A model generated the notes under the pieces. The model made no database searches, was not told where the DNA came from, and saw only the letters and a program-made list of their open reading frames with translations. Below, piece after piece: positions 1 through 10,410 of a stretch of DNA of 64,000 nucleotides. The number at the start of each line of letters is the position of its first letter. Position 1 is the first letter of the stretch. The position numbers and the translations under genes were made by a program. The stretch is from Puccinia triticina (taxonomy: Eukaryota; Basidiomycota; Pucciniomycetes; Pucciniales; Pucciniaceae): the NCBI RefSeq assembly GCF_026914185.1, contig NC_070563.1, positions 6,407,001-6,471,000 of the forward strand, read 5' to 3'.

Positions 1-260
1 CAAGAGCTCTCTCAATGACTGGATATACAGTCATTGATCTCTCTCAATTGGCTATACCAATTGAGAGCCTTGAAAGCTTGAGCTTTGGAAGCTATCAATG
101 ACTGGCTATGTATTCCGGTCATTGAGAGCTTTGCAGCAAGCCATCAACAACCGGCTATACCAGTCATTGAGAGCTTGGCAAGCCATTGATGACCGGCTAT
201 ACCGGTCCTAGGGACCTTTGCAAGCTATCGCCAATCAGTGACTGGCTGTATTGTTCATTA
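1..260. repeat. Cluster of short imperfect palindromes
   Basis: At least four hairpin units follow one another, each with a 5-9 bp spacer that often reads ctata. At 13-38 TCAATGACTG pairs with CAGTCATTGA; at 40-66 CTCTCAATTGG pairs with CCAATTGAGAG; near 95-126 TCAATGACTGG pairs with CCGGTCATTGA; near 190-206 GACCGG pairs with CCGGTC. Related ACCGGTCAT-type units recur as a tandem array at 29146-29345. Function unknown; this looks like satellite or transposon-end sequence. Confidence 0.7.
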
Positions 261-316
261 GGGTTGTTGTAACTCCATTTGATGACTTGGTCATTTTGGA
301 GTGCTTCTGGATTATA

Positions 317-701
317 GCAACCACGGGTGTGTGCCAGAGCAGGACCCAGGAAAGCCCCTATGGAACATGGTAACTTAAATTCCCATATTTTTGGAAAATT
401 CATACATTTTTGGAGCTCATTCATACACGTTTTGTGTGTAGGTTCAGACCCCTCTTTCCCTCAGAAAAAATTCATACAACTGAGGTGAGTACCTTTACCA
501 GCCAAAATGACCATTCATACATCTGGGGTGCATAGGTTTTTTGGTTTTTGACAAAAAATTCATACATTTTGGTTACTGTGTTCCAAAGGGGCTTTCCTGG
601 GTCCTGTCAGAGCCGCGCGGGTTGCTATATGCAAAAAATAGAGTTGCCATCCCGGGGTTTTAGCAACCCGCTTTTACCTCCCCGGGTGGAGATGCTCTTA
701 G
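317..701. mobile_element. Fold-back (MITE-like) element
   Basis: Positions 317-376 and 569-625 are inverted repeats of each other; both arms contain the core AGGACCCAGGAAAGCCCC and continue outwards into GCAACC. The 190-bp interior repeats the motif ATTCATACAT several times. Outside the right arm a further end-like sequence runs to 701 and finishes GTGGAGATGCTCTTA, resembling the terminal repeat of the element at 53265-53770. No coding capacity is seen. Outer boundaries and target-site duplication are uncertain. Confidence 0.6.
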
Positions 702-1467
702 TGATCAAATTGGAGCCATCCAACCTTCGGGGGACCATGCTGCAAGTTATGCTCAAATATTTGTTGTCGCAGACAAAGGATTGGAGGAAGCGGAACATCG
801 AAAAGAGTGTGCGCTTGGAGACCGTTCGAGCCAGAGCACAAGAAATAAAGTAGATGTTAAAACAACACACAAGTTGCAGTCTTTTATGTATTCTCATCAT
901 CCACATGCGGGGTTGTTCAGGATGGCCGGCAATACCTTGAACACAGGCAAAAAGATTTCTGTGGTGCTAAAAACTTTTCAAAACTCCAGCCTTGATCCGA
1001 GAAGGTTCAACGCTGCGCCTGTTGAGGAGGTGGGATTCTTGATTGTTTCAATTCAATTAAATCTTCAGATAGAGAGAAAAGGGGTGAACTCTAGTAATTA
1101 TTATATCTCGTATGGGTATTCCTCGCCAAACTCTTCCTTTGTTATGGCCCTCGCGGATTTGACCAGAAAATCGGTGATTTCTTTATTCAGTTCTGTAGAA
1201 GAATGATATTGATTATGACAGACCATCAGTTTATTTTAGTAGATGAGGAGATCCGGTGATTGGAATTGTCGATAAGGAGAAGCCAGAGAATTGCGAACCT
1301 GGAAGAGACATGGGCTCAGCACATTGTAAAGAGAAATGGTCGCTGTGCTCGTGCAAGAGAGTCAACGTTTTGGGTACCGGCGTTCCTGGAAAAAAAAAAA
1401 AAAAAACGAAACAGCGGTACCAGAGATCATAGTAAGGATTACGAAGTGATGTGAATGTATGGCCAGT
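702..1467. other. No recognisable gene
   Basis: A reading frame of 141 codons (781-1206, plus) shows no family I recognise and has no clear splice context. It may be decayed transposon sequence. An A-tract lies near 1390-1407. Confidence 0.4.
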
Positions 1468-1944
1468 TCACTTGCCCTCGGGGATCACATAAACCACAAT
1501 GTTCGTCCCTCGGAAGTTCCGGACCACTTCTTGGAAGGTGGGCGAGAAAGGTTCCCTCAATGAGCAGCCATTCGGGCCTAAGAGGTCCATGAATCAAGGC
1601 AGCGCAATTGTGAGCTATTTGTTCTGAGCATTTTTCTTTTTCTTTTTCTTTTCAGACTAACCGAGGAAATTAGGACCCAGAGCCGGCAGGACTTTGCCAT
1701 CGTGAGTCTTGAGGTCGAAGGAGAGCCGTTTGAGCTTGACCTGGGATTCGTAGTCGCGTAGGTTGACGGTCCTTCCGGACTGGACGCGGGCGAGTTCGAG
1801 GGGAAAACTGTCGGTATAGCGGCCTATCAGCGGCCGAGGCGAGGCGGCCTTTCGGGTCCCGGCCGGACGTGCCGGGGGTGCGGCATAGAACCTCTTGCAG
1901 CGGGAGATCGAACACGGCGGACGCAGGGAGACCAGGCTAATCAT
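1468..1944 (-). CDS. Tse2-like ADP-ribosyltransferase-toxin-domain protein
   Basis: Two exons, 1944-1662 and 1577-1468, are joined across an 84-nt intron with GTTAGT donor and TTAG acceptor. They give 130 aa ending in TGA. The joined frame restores a contiguous G-P-N-G block at the splice junction, followed by an FRG block and a C-terminal V-I-P-E-G. This order matches, as I recall it, the fungal proteins carrying the Tse2 ADP-ribosyltransferase toxin domain (Pfam ADPRTs_Tse2), named after a Pseudomonas type VI effector. The first 44 residues lack acidic residues, are rich in Arg, Ser and Ala, and contain an R-F-Y-A site, so a mitochondrial presequence is plausible. Family assignment rests on remembered motif order, not an alignment; catalytic activity is unproven. 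It is divergent from STE14, with 566 bp between the two starts. Confidence 0.6.
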
Positions 1945-2510
1945 CGGTGGTTCGTGAGTATTCGTGAGGACAAATACAGTAGACTTTGCGACTCTTCTCG
2001 CACGCTTTGAAACTTTCGGCCGCAGCGGCCAACCTTCGCGCAGCAGATCATGCCTGCATGCAACTTGGCAAGGCCTCTCTCTGCCTTACTTGGAATTCCC
2101 CCATGGGTTTTTTGATTTTGCCTGAAAAGCCTCCTTTTTGCCTTTCTTCTCCTATAGCCGCTTCCTTGAAAGGTGCTATTAACATGCCATCGGGGTGAAT
2201 GGTGCCTCGGGAGTTTCAACTCCCTGGGGTGTGTACCTTCCGAGGACGGCGAGCTCGTTCAGCTCGGCTGCCAGGGTGCATGAATAGTTTGGGGAACAAA
2301 GGAAGGGTGAGCTGCCATATCCAGCCAACAAAGCAGGCCCTGTCGAGCTCTCCCCACGGCGCCCGCCATCGCCCATACAATCCCCCCACCCCGAGAGCGC
2401 CCCACCAGCAGCACCCCACCCAGCCAGCGACTCCCATCCCACACCCATCCGCCGGCCAGATCCTTCCCTGTCCGACCGTCGAGTAATACATACAATCCAC
2501 AGCTGCGAGC
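1945..2510. promoter_or_regulatory. Intergenic region between two divergent genes
   Basis: This 566-bp region separates the Tse2-like gene (minus) from STE14 (plus) and must hold both promoters. The part next to STE14 (2340-2510) is C-rich and CT-rich, as is common in fungal 5' leaders. No clear TATA box is seen for either gene. Confidence 0.4.
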
Positions 2511-3534
2511 ATGGGCGCCGAGGACCTCCAAGCCTTCCGCCGCCACCCGCCGATGTGGGCCGACGACGGGGCGCAGACGGCCGAAGACGACGCCGCGTCG
2601 CCCGGGCGCACTCCGCCCACGCCCGCCGGGCCCCCCAGCATCTCCTGGCCGCTCACCTCCTTCGCGAACACCATCCAGAACGTCTGCTGCATCAGCTTCC
2701 TCCTCGGCTTCGCCCTCGCCCTCAACACCGCCTCCTTCTTCTCCGCCTCATCCCACAACCCCCACTCGCTCTGGCCAACCCTCAACGCCTACTCCGTCCT
2801 CCTCATCGCATTCCATCTCCTCGAGTTCCTCACCACCGCTATCTTCAACCCTTCCAGAGTCACCGTCGACTGTACGCCTTCCTTCTCCCTCTCTTCTCAA
2901 ATCATCTTCTAAAGACTGATCTCTCGGCCCATAACACGCAACACATGGATACTCTAGCGTTCTTGTTAAACAACGGCGCTTCGTACTGGTTTGCCCAACT
3001 GTTCAGTACAGCCGAATACCTACTCCGGGAGAAGTACATGCGAAGCTTTCCGACGATCACGGCTCTGGACAAGCCGCTCGTGCGCAGCGTCGGCCTAGCG
3101 ATCGCGATCGCCGGCCAAGCAGTCCGAACCCTCGCCATGATCACCGCCGCAAACTCCTTCAACCATCGCGTGTCCACCCACCACAAAAAGCAGGACGACC
3201 ATGCCCTCGTCACCAATGGGATCTACAGCTTCCTCCGTCATCCGTCCTACTTCGGCTTCTTTTGGTGGTCGATCGGCATCCAACTCTTCTTGGCTAATCC
3301 GCTCTCTCTCCTCATCTTCTCCTTCGTCCTGTGGAGCTTCTTTAATGCTCGAATCCAAAGTCAGTCTTCTTTTCTCTTTCACCTCCTTCAATCAAACTCG
3401 AATCATTCATTCACCATCATCCTGCCTTTTTTTTTCCTTTTCCAGCTGAAGAGCTGCATCTCATCAAGTTTTTCGGCCAAGCTTATGTAGATTACCGGTC
3501 GACCACGTCGACACGCATTCCGTTCATAAAATGA
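2511..3534 (+). CDS. STE14: Protein-S-isoprenylcysteine O-methyltransferase
   Basis: This ER-membrane methyltransferase uses S-adenosylmethionine to methylate the C-terminal prenylcysteine of CaaX proteins such as Ras, Rho and mating pheromone, after farnesylation and proteolysis. Exons 2511-2871, 2958-3359 and 3446-3534 (phases 1 and 1, GT-AG) give 283 aa, a normal family length. The N-terminal third holds hydrophobic segments. The C-terminal half has the family signature: LVTNGIYSFLRHPSYFGFFW, then NARIQ, EELHLIKFFG and a final IPF, which line the cofactor and prenyl tunnel. In rusts and other basidiomycetes it is expected to act on pheromone and Ras. The start is the first ATG after a C-rich leader. 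Confidence 0.93.
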
Positions 3535-3909
3535 GACCCTTAACCGTATCACATACTTGCAGATATATTCATCTGCATGCATCCTTCTCAGGAGAGGAAA
3601 AATACTTGTTTTTCTTAGGAATTTCATGTGCTGGAAATACCACCCGCTTGTCAACTTGTAACATAGTGTTTTGTGAACTTATTGTATCAGGATCCCTCCC
3701 CATTCGTATTTTTGTTTGTGGGGAAGTCTTTCCGTGAAATGTCGAATCAATTAACTTCAAAGACGGAGGTCGCTCTAAGGGTTGGATTATCATTGAGTTG
3801 ATGTATTTCACAGTGAGGGACGCAAAAGGAAAAAAAAGACTGGACAATGACTGCCAATGGGCAAATGAAAGGGTAGCTGAAAAGCTAGGGAAAAGCTAGG
3901 AGGGATGAT
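3535..3909. other. Convergent intergenic region
   Basis: This 375-bp gap lies between the 3' ends of STE14 (plus) and the unrecognised minus-strand gene. It is AT-rich and should contain both polyadenylation regions. No other structure was seen. Confidence 0.4.
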
Positions 3910-4906
3910 TTAGCAATGTGTGTCTAGAGCTCCTACGGACTCGAAGATGATCCAGGGCCGCGTGAGGATACCGAGGGGGGGAGGAGATGGATCATTTTCG
4001 ATTCTTGGTCGCTTGCGGACGACCAGATCAGCGGGGCTATCGATTGAGATGTCAGGGATAGCCGGGACTGGCGGAGGGGATCGAGTTGGATCTGCGGGTC
4101 CGGGAGAGGGTTCGACAGAAGAGCTGTCTTTTGCTTGCCCCAGCGCGACAAAAGTCCAGCTACTCGGCCCGGCATTGACACCTCTCTCAGGACCGAGCAT
4201 TGCCCCTTTTCCCTTCTTGGCTTTTTTGGCTTTTTTGGGCGCAGACGGGACGGCTGGACCCGGCCTGTGGGTCTGTCGTAAGGTGAGGAATGAAAACGGG
4301 GCCGAACGGGCAGTGTGTCCGGTGATGCTGACGATCCTATAAGTCTTGATCAATGTTCCCGTGAGCTCGGCCAGCTTGATCGGGTGGAAAAACCCAACGG
4401 CTTCGATCGCACACGCCGCTATCCCCCCTTTTGGGACGGGATGATTGTCGCTCGTTGACAGGATGGCTTCGCCGATCTGTTCGTATAGATCCAGGTAACC
4501 CTCGACTGTGTCAGGTTGTGAGAGCTGAGGGACACGTTTCTCCACCCGGCTGATCTCCGGAACACGTGTTTGGAAGGTTGTTGTAGGCTGGAGAAGGGAG
4601 GCGTTGATAGGCTGTAAGCGGCCTGCGTTGTAGAGCGAACAATGAAGTCAACGTTTAGCAAGAAATTTTGGTTGGCTTTGAAGAGCGTGGGTCCCGCAAT
4701 AAACCTTGTTCGTCAACCCAGACCATCACCACTTCCCAACGTCGCCCTCTAAGCTCGTGTTTGGGCCCCAAAAGATCGTTGAAAACGCTTCCCGGGAAGG
4801 CGTCCAGACATCGCTTGGTGCGCTCGTAGACTGCTTTCCCAGATCGCATCGCCGGATCGCGCATATCAATCTCTACAACTACGTGGGGCAAAGCAAACAG
4901 AGACAT
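3910..4906 (-). CDS. Hypothetical protein with disordered basic C-terminus
   Basis: Exons 4906-4705 and 4622-3910, joined across an 82-nt intron (donor GTTTAT, acceptor CGCAG), give 304 aa. The N-terminal 200 residues look globular (LPHVVVEIDMRDP near the start, then PINASLLQPTTTF). The C-terminal third is Pro- and Ser-rich with a Lys-rich stretch KKAKKAKKGK that could be a nuclear signal. I recognise no family. Its ATG lies 7 bp downstream of the TGA of the next gene on the same strand, so the two may be halves of one gene split by a frameshift, an assembly indel or a splice I did not find. Confidence 0.45.
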
Positions 4907-4913
4907 TCTTCGC

Positions 4914-5922
4914 TCAATCAAATGGCTTAAACTTCGAAAGAGGAGGCGCGCCAACTAAAGTACCGAAGTGTTGGCCGGGAGATCCATATTTGGAGCGTCG
5001 ACCTGAAATACCTAGGGTTTGGTAGGTCGATTGACACAGTCTCATGTGGATCGTGCCTGTTTTTTGGGGCGCAAGAGGGATAGAAGTCTGGGTCAGAAAA
5101 AATAAGATCGAAACGAGATGGACAAGATGGAGATCTTGAAAGCGACCTTAAAGATGCATACCGTAGCCATCGATTGCGAAGAGATCATCCCCGACGAGTT
5201 TGGGGACCGAGAGTGCGACCAGACTTCCTGAGGGGGAGGGAGAGGGAATAAGTACCGGAGTCAGGCGTTTTTTTTTTAAAAAAAAAGGTAGGGGGAGAAG
5301 CTTCAGACCTGATCGTAGATATGTCTTGGCGAAATCGACGCCCAAGAGATCGGCAAGATTGAGATTGGCGATGTGTTGGTACGTGCCTATGTCTGATAAG
5401 CGCGCCAAGAGCTCCGGTGGTCCAGGCGGCTCGAGGCCGGCTGCTTCTAGACTAGCGGAAGCGGTCGAGTGACTCAACAAGAGATTGATCTGAACTAGAA
5501 CGTCACGAGTTTTCTTCAGAACAGTCTCTCATTTTTCGTGTTTTGTTGTCCGGGTTATGTGAGTTTGGGAGGCAGACCTGAGAGGTGAACGGGTGGTGCA
5601 GGATTTGTCTTGATGGCGATCGCGCCAGCTCGTCCTTATCAGTGGGGATCGGGATGGGGTTGTCGGACGACAAGCGGCCTTCGGATATGTAGAGATGGGC
5701 CTTGGGGATGGTGGCTTTGATCGGCTTCTTGTGGTGACTCTGCGCCCAGCATTGCAGGAAATCAGTCAGAGCGTTCCCATTCTCGACGAGATCAATACAT
5801 GCAGAAATGTGCTCACCATTGGGTCTTACGTTGCGATTGGCTCCTGCAGTGTGCTTGATTTTCGATCGCAGTGGAAGGCTGCTGCGGGGATGCGCAAATG
5901 CGCAACCCACCGCAGCAGCCAT
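4914..5922 (-). CDS. Hypothetical protein, four exons
   Basis: Exons 5922-5578, 5489-5309, 5227-5162 and 5002-4914 keep one frame across three GT-AG introns and give 226 aa. No domain is recognised. Readable stretches include an N-terminal RPNGEHISACIDLVENG and a Leu-rich middle (LARLSDIGTYQHIANLNLAD). A TATATAG-like box lies only about 12 bp upstream of the chosen ATG on this strand. Transcription may therefore start at or after that ATG, and no later in-frame ATG exists in exon 1. It is probably co-transcribed or fused with the gene at 3910-4906. Confidence 0.45.
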
Positions 5923-6900
5923 CCACTCCCACTATATAACCCTCATTTGTTTCCCCCCCCGGGATGGTTCCTCACTCATTTCATGCAGCTTATTGTAGAC
6001 GACTGGCCCGCCGTCTCCTCACCGAGCCGCTCTCTGGTCGGTCGTCCCTACCAGCATTGCAAAGATCGACGATCTAGTTATTTCGCCCTCCAGCTGGTGA
6101 TCCGGAACGAAGGGGTTCTTAGTTGATCCTCTTTCATCCAGGATGGGTATTCTCCTTACCAGGAGCTGGCTACATTCCTCTCACCCCCCACTGCTTGTCC
6201 TTTCCCCTCACCTACCACTGCTTGTCCTTTCCTCTTGAATGTGTCTGTGTAATAAAGAAATAAAATGAAAAACTCTTTTGCTCCACCCACCATGCGCAAA
6301 TAGATGCACCGTCGGCAACGACACTTGCCCAATAGCTCCCAGTTGTCTCCCCGGAGCGGACATGCATCAATCCCTTCTGAGCGACGGTCCAGCGCCCGCC
6401 GTGACTAGCACCGCCGTCCGGCAAAGAAAACCCTTGAGAGTGTTGCTTTCTGAACATGCTCCCACAACTGAACAAAATTCAATTTGAAACACTGCAAATA
6501 TCATACCACCATCCTCTTCGCGGCTCTTGATTCACAGACAAAAGCCTGACGGATCCACTTGTGCTAACAATCACGTCGCCCAAAGTTGGTAATTTAGAAG
6601 CACAGGGTGCATTTGCGATGTTACTGCTCCCTTGTTTTGCTTGTAATCATCCATGATACACCCTCCTTTTGTGATTTCAGTATATTAATAGTGGTCAACA
6701 CCCCAGGTTTCATGCGACCATGTGCGAACGTAGATTTGAGAAAAGTTTGATTACATAAAAAGAGCCAAGATCAAACAAGAGGAGAGTGGCCAACAAGCCA
6801 AGTGTGTGGTTGATCTTACATTGCCAGAATAAATGGAGTGAAAACATCTCTAATTAGGCCAAGCGGAAGCTGAGAAGATAAGAAACATTGAGTTGAAGAG
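5923..6900. other. Intergenic, short tandem repeat
   Basis: No gene is recognised. Around 6185-6234 a 25-bp unit containing CCACTGCTTGTCCTTTCC is repeated twice, followed by AATAAAGAAATAAA at about 6251, so a transcript may end here on the plus strand. Confidence 0.35.
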
Positions 6901-7937
6901 TTACTCGGAAGCCAGTTTAGAGATCAGATGCCGGATTTCTCCTTCGGTTTTTTGATCCTTGTTCAGTTTAAGATCTCGAGCCATCAGGTGAGTATTGTCG
7001 AGGCCGTGTTTCTCGATCAGTTTTAGCAACCAATTCGTCTGATTTTCGGAGAGATGTTGTTTCTTTTTTACCGTCTCCGTGTATGTTGTCAATCGGACCG
7101 AGGAAATCTTTTCGAGCTCTGGATCAATCATACCATACAAAACAGTTCAGGTTGTTAAGATCAGATTTGGATTCTTTACGAGTCGTCGATCCAACTTCCG
7201 GTTTAGAAAAACACCAGACACTCACCTTCAACAAATTTGGTTTTGGGAGGCACAATTCCTCGTCGTGGGTTTTGGTATCCGATGCCTTGCAGTACGGGGG
7301 CTGGCGGAGGACCAGGATCTGAAGGGGCTTGCTCGTAAGTGGGCGTGTCCAGTGGATTTCCCCAGGGAGTCGAGCCGGAAGATTGAGGATCACGTTCGAT
7401 TACGATCTTTGAAGGATCTTCGGCAGTCGGCTCTAGTTCGATTTCCGATTCATCTCCGATTATCACCTTGATAATCCTCCCGTTTTCGTCTCGGATAATG
7501 CGTCCTTCACCTTTAGAAAGCTTCAGTTCTTTGTCTACTACCACTTGGTTTCTTTGTTCGGATTCAGGAGAATCTATCGAGTTATCTTCGTCCGATCCTT
7601 CCCCTTCAGTATCATCATCTTCGTTCTCAACCAATTCACCATCACTTGATATCTTCAGGATTTCAAATTCGTCCTTCTTCTTATATTTATTCAGCCAGAT
7701 ATTTTGCAAGTCGGTCTTGATCTCGATTCCGCCGGAGAGTCGTGGATCAAGTTTGCCGGATAACAGTCCCAGTCGTTCGTAGTTCTGTCTCGGTGTGTGT
7801 CTGGGATTGTAGGCATTAGATAGCGGCGCAGGAAAGTTTCTTGGTGTGACTTTTTTCAACTTGGAATTCGCAAACTTCGACAGTGTTGCTTTCGGTTTGC
7901 CTGATCGTGCTTTTCGTCTTTGTCTTGGGTTTGCCAT
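6901..7937 (-). CDS. NOP16: Nucleolar ribosome-biogenesis protein Nop16
   Basis: Nop16 is a nucleolar factor of 60S ribosomal subunit assembly. Exons 7937-7226 and 7118-6901 (donor GTGAGT, acceptor CCAG, 107-nt intron) give 309 aa. The start MANPRQRRKARSGK is the conserved basic N-terminus of the family. An earlier in-frame ATG at 8036 would add 33 unconserved residues and was not used. The middle has a long acidic stretch (ENEDDDTEGEGSDED). The C-terminus has the family block: NQTNWLLKLIEKHG, then MARDLKLNKDQKTEGEIRHL. The length is somewhat above yeast Nop16, mostly because of the acidic insert. Confidence 0.88.
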
Positions 7938-10410
7938 GGCTTGTTGGGTTTGCAAGGTGAGGTTGAGATCCAGTTGTTGAATATCCCGGTATGTAGGTGA
8001 CAAACTGAATACGACTCGCGCCCTCAACCACACCATGGGTGTTGAATATGCAAAACAAGGGCATAGCCCCCAAATTTGGGGTTACAGGGGGTGTGAAAGT
8101 CCCAGGATGTGAAAGGCCCAAAGGGGAATGGGACAGATGATTTCAAGCCTTTGATGATGCAATTTCAGGGCAGCTATGCATTCAGTCAAAGGAGAAACCA
8201 AGTTTTAACTGAAAAATGGGTGGAAAAACAACATTTCAAGTGAAAACTGGGTGAAAGGAGGGCATTTGTTGTGGGGGGGGAAACACAAAATTTGTTACTG
8301 AAAAGGTAAATGTTTGGACAAATGGTGATGAGAGAGAATCAAAAACTCTGAAAATGTGAGAGAACTTCCTTTTAAACAATTTTGAAGTTTCATATGAAGG
8401 CTGGCCACTTTAAGTTTCAGGCTGTGGAATCAGTACCTTATGTGCCAGTCATTGAGTGGGTTGTGTCAACCTGGTTCCATGACAAAGTCCCATTGTCCAA
8501 TCAAGGTTCCTGAGCATTGAGCAATTTGGTCACCTGTTGGGAGTTTGTAAACTCTTTAATCCACATTTGTAGCATTACCACTGAGCCTTATTGAGTGATT
8601 TTGACTTACTTCAGACAAAACACATTCAAACTGGTGCATGAAAGAATATTAATGGTGAAGGATTGTTCAGATTCTTTGCATAAGTCCTGGAAGTAGATCT
8701 TGACCACAAACTCTGCGGTTTTCAAACTCATTTTCTGTGACATATATGTGCAGCTGTGAGAATTTGGGGACTTCCTGTGAAAGTGGAAGCAAACTTCCAA
8801 TGTTATGGTGAATTGTACCCTTTACCTTAAATTTATGGATACCTTCACCTTGATTGTTGAGTGCATCTCTGGTTGAGGCATTGACTCCAAGAGATGTAAA
8901 TGTGAAGTTGCTATTTATCAAGCAGATGGATAGAATGAGTTGATTTCCCTCAGGTATATTGTGTTGATATGCACTTTTGAAAATCTGAAGCAATTCAGGG
9001 GGTGGGGTTGGTTTTTCTAAAGTGACCCTGCCTTGGCGGCAGCAAAGTTAGGTTGTTTCTCCTGTGAAAATTATGGCTTGACACTTCACACAATGTTTCA
9101 CTGCCCTCAAAGTGTATGGCCTGAATCCAGGAGGCTCAGTCCAACACCATACATTTGGTCTGTTGACATGATTCTGCAGAGGATTTCCAAAGGAATGGTT
9201 ATCTGTGAAATCATGTTCAACCAAATTTCCAGGAGGAGGATTGTTGGAATTTCACTTGTTCTCGCTCTCCCTCTTCTTGATCTTCTCTCTCTTCCCTGTC
9301 ACAAACATGTCACCTTTTCTTGTTTGTCTGTCATGCATGTGCTCTTTTTTCTTCTCATTCATTATGATTAGATCCACGCCCACAAGTTAACCATATTTTA
9401 TGTAGTCTACTTAAAACCACTAGACTCCAAGAAATCAAGTCATCAGTCCTGACCAAAGCTGTTCCTCAAGTTGGCACTTTAGCCCCACCTTGAGTCTCCC
9501 TGCTTAGGCACTTAAGCCCCTGAGAGTGAGTAATCCGGTCCTTTTCGGACTCATTGTCTGCTATTGGCTAAGCCGACTTTTTCCCTTTCCCCTCCGCCTC
9601 ACTCGCTTCCGGTCGTAATTCCTTCAAGGATCAACAAATCCTGCTCTTGAGATAACCTTTAATCAATTTGTTCCTGAATAAGGCCCAAATTAATTTCAGG
9701 TGGGTCATTCCAGTTTGTGGGTATTTCCACAGGGAGATTTGAAGAATTTTCATAAGTTGGAAATGGATTCTGCATATTTCTTGGTGAAGCACTTTGGGAG
9801 TTCAGCAAGTTAAAAAAAGAACACCTGGAGGTGTGGTTGCCATGATTTTTATTTCCATGCTAGGATGGAGAGTTGTGTGAGCTGTGTTCAGATTGGTTTT
9901 GTGTTTGAGGATTGAAATTGTGAGGAGATTCATGATTTTGATGATACTGCGTTCAGATTGGTTTTGTGTTTGACAATTGCAATTGTTAGGAGATTCATGA
10001 TTTTGATGATACTGTGTATGCAGGGGTCTGTTGTGAATGTTGATGGAAATTTGGGGATGAAGACTGCTCATGATTTGGATTATTTGATTGTTGAGTATGA
10101 GGGAAATATTGAGGCTGAGAAATAGAATGTTGGTGCTCAATGTCTCTTCCGACAAAGCCGTTAAGTGCTAGAATTTGTTAGCAAATAGGAGTAGTTATAT
10201 GTACCATTTGCACAATCATTTTGTTTTGACAAGCCGCCATGATCAACGAAGATTGTCCACCAAGTTAACAATCAAAACAATTCAAGGAAAATCGGCTAAA
10301 ATTTCGGCCAAGAATTGAAAACAGTACAATTGACCTCTCAAGATGAGGAAAAAAGGCTACAAGAGAGTGAGACGGGTTATAGAACGATAAACAGGCCGGG
10401 ATTAGGTCTT
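7938..10410. other. Gene-poor intergenic region
   Basis: No gene of a known family is recognised in this 2.5-kb AT-rich stretch. Open frames here are short and lack conserved motifs. The only clear structure is a 65-bp tandem duplication at 9884-10013. The stretch 9460-9680 is more GC-rich and looks like transposon-derived sequence, but no ends were found. Confidence 0.4.
9884..10013. repeat. 65-bp tandem duplication
   Basis: Two adjacent 65-bp copies (9884-9948 and 9949-10013) share GTTCAGATTGGTTTTGTGTT and GGAGATTCATGATTTTGATG with few differences. Function unknown. Confidence 0.8.

Noticed and set aside
1..260. CRISPR-like array
   Set aside because: Repeats are palindromes with changing arms, not constant repeats with unique spacers, and the window is clearly eukaryotic.
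2555..3490. 311-codon plus frame overlapping STE14
   Set aside because: Its first part is an out-of-frame Arg/Pro-rich shadow of STE14 exon 1; the real protein needs the splice at 2871/2958.
7938..8036. Upstream start of NOP16
   Set aside because: The added 33 residues show no conservation, whereas the ATG at 7937 gives the family N-terminus exactly.
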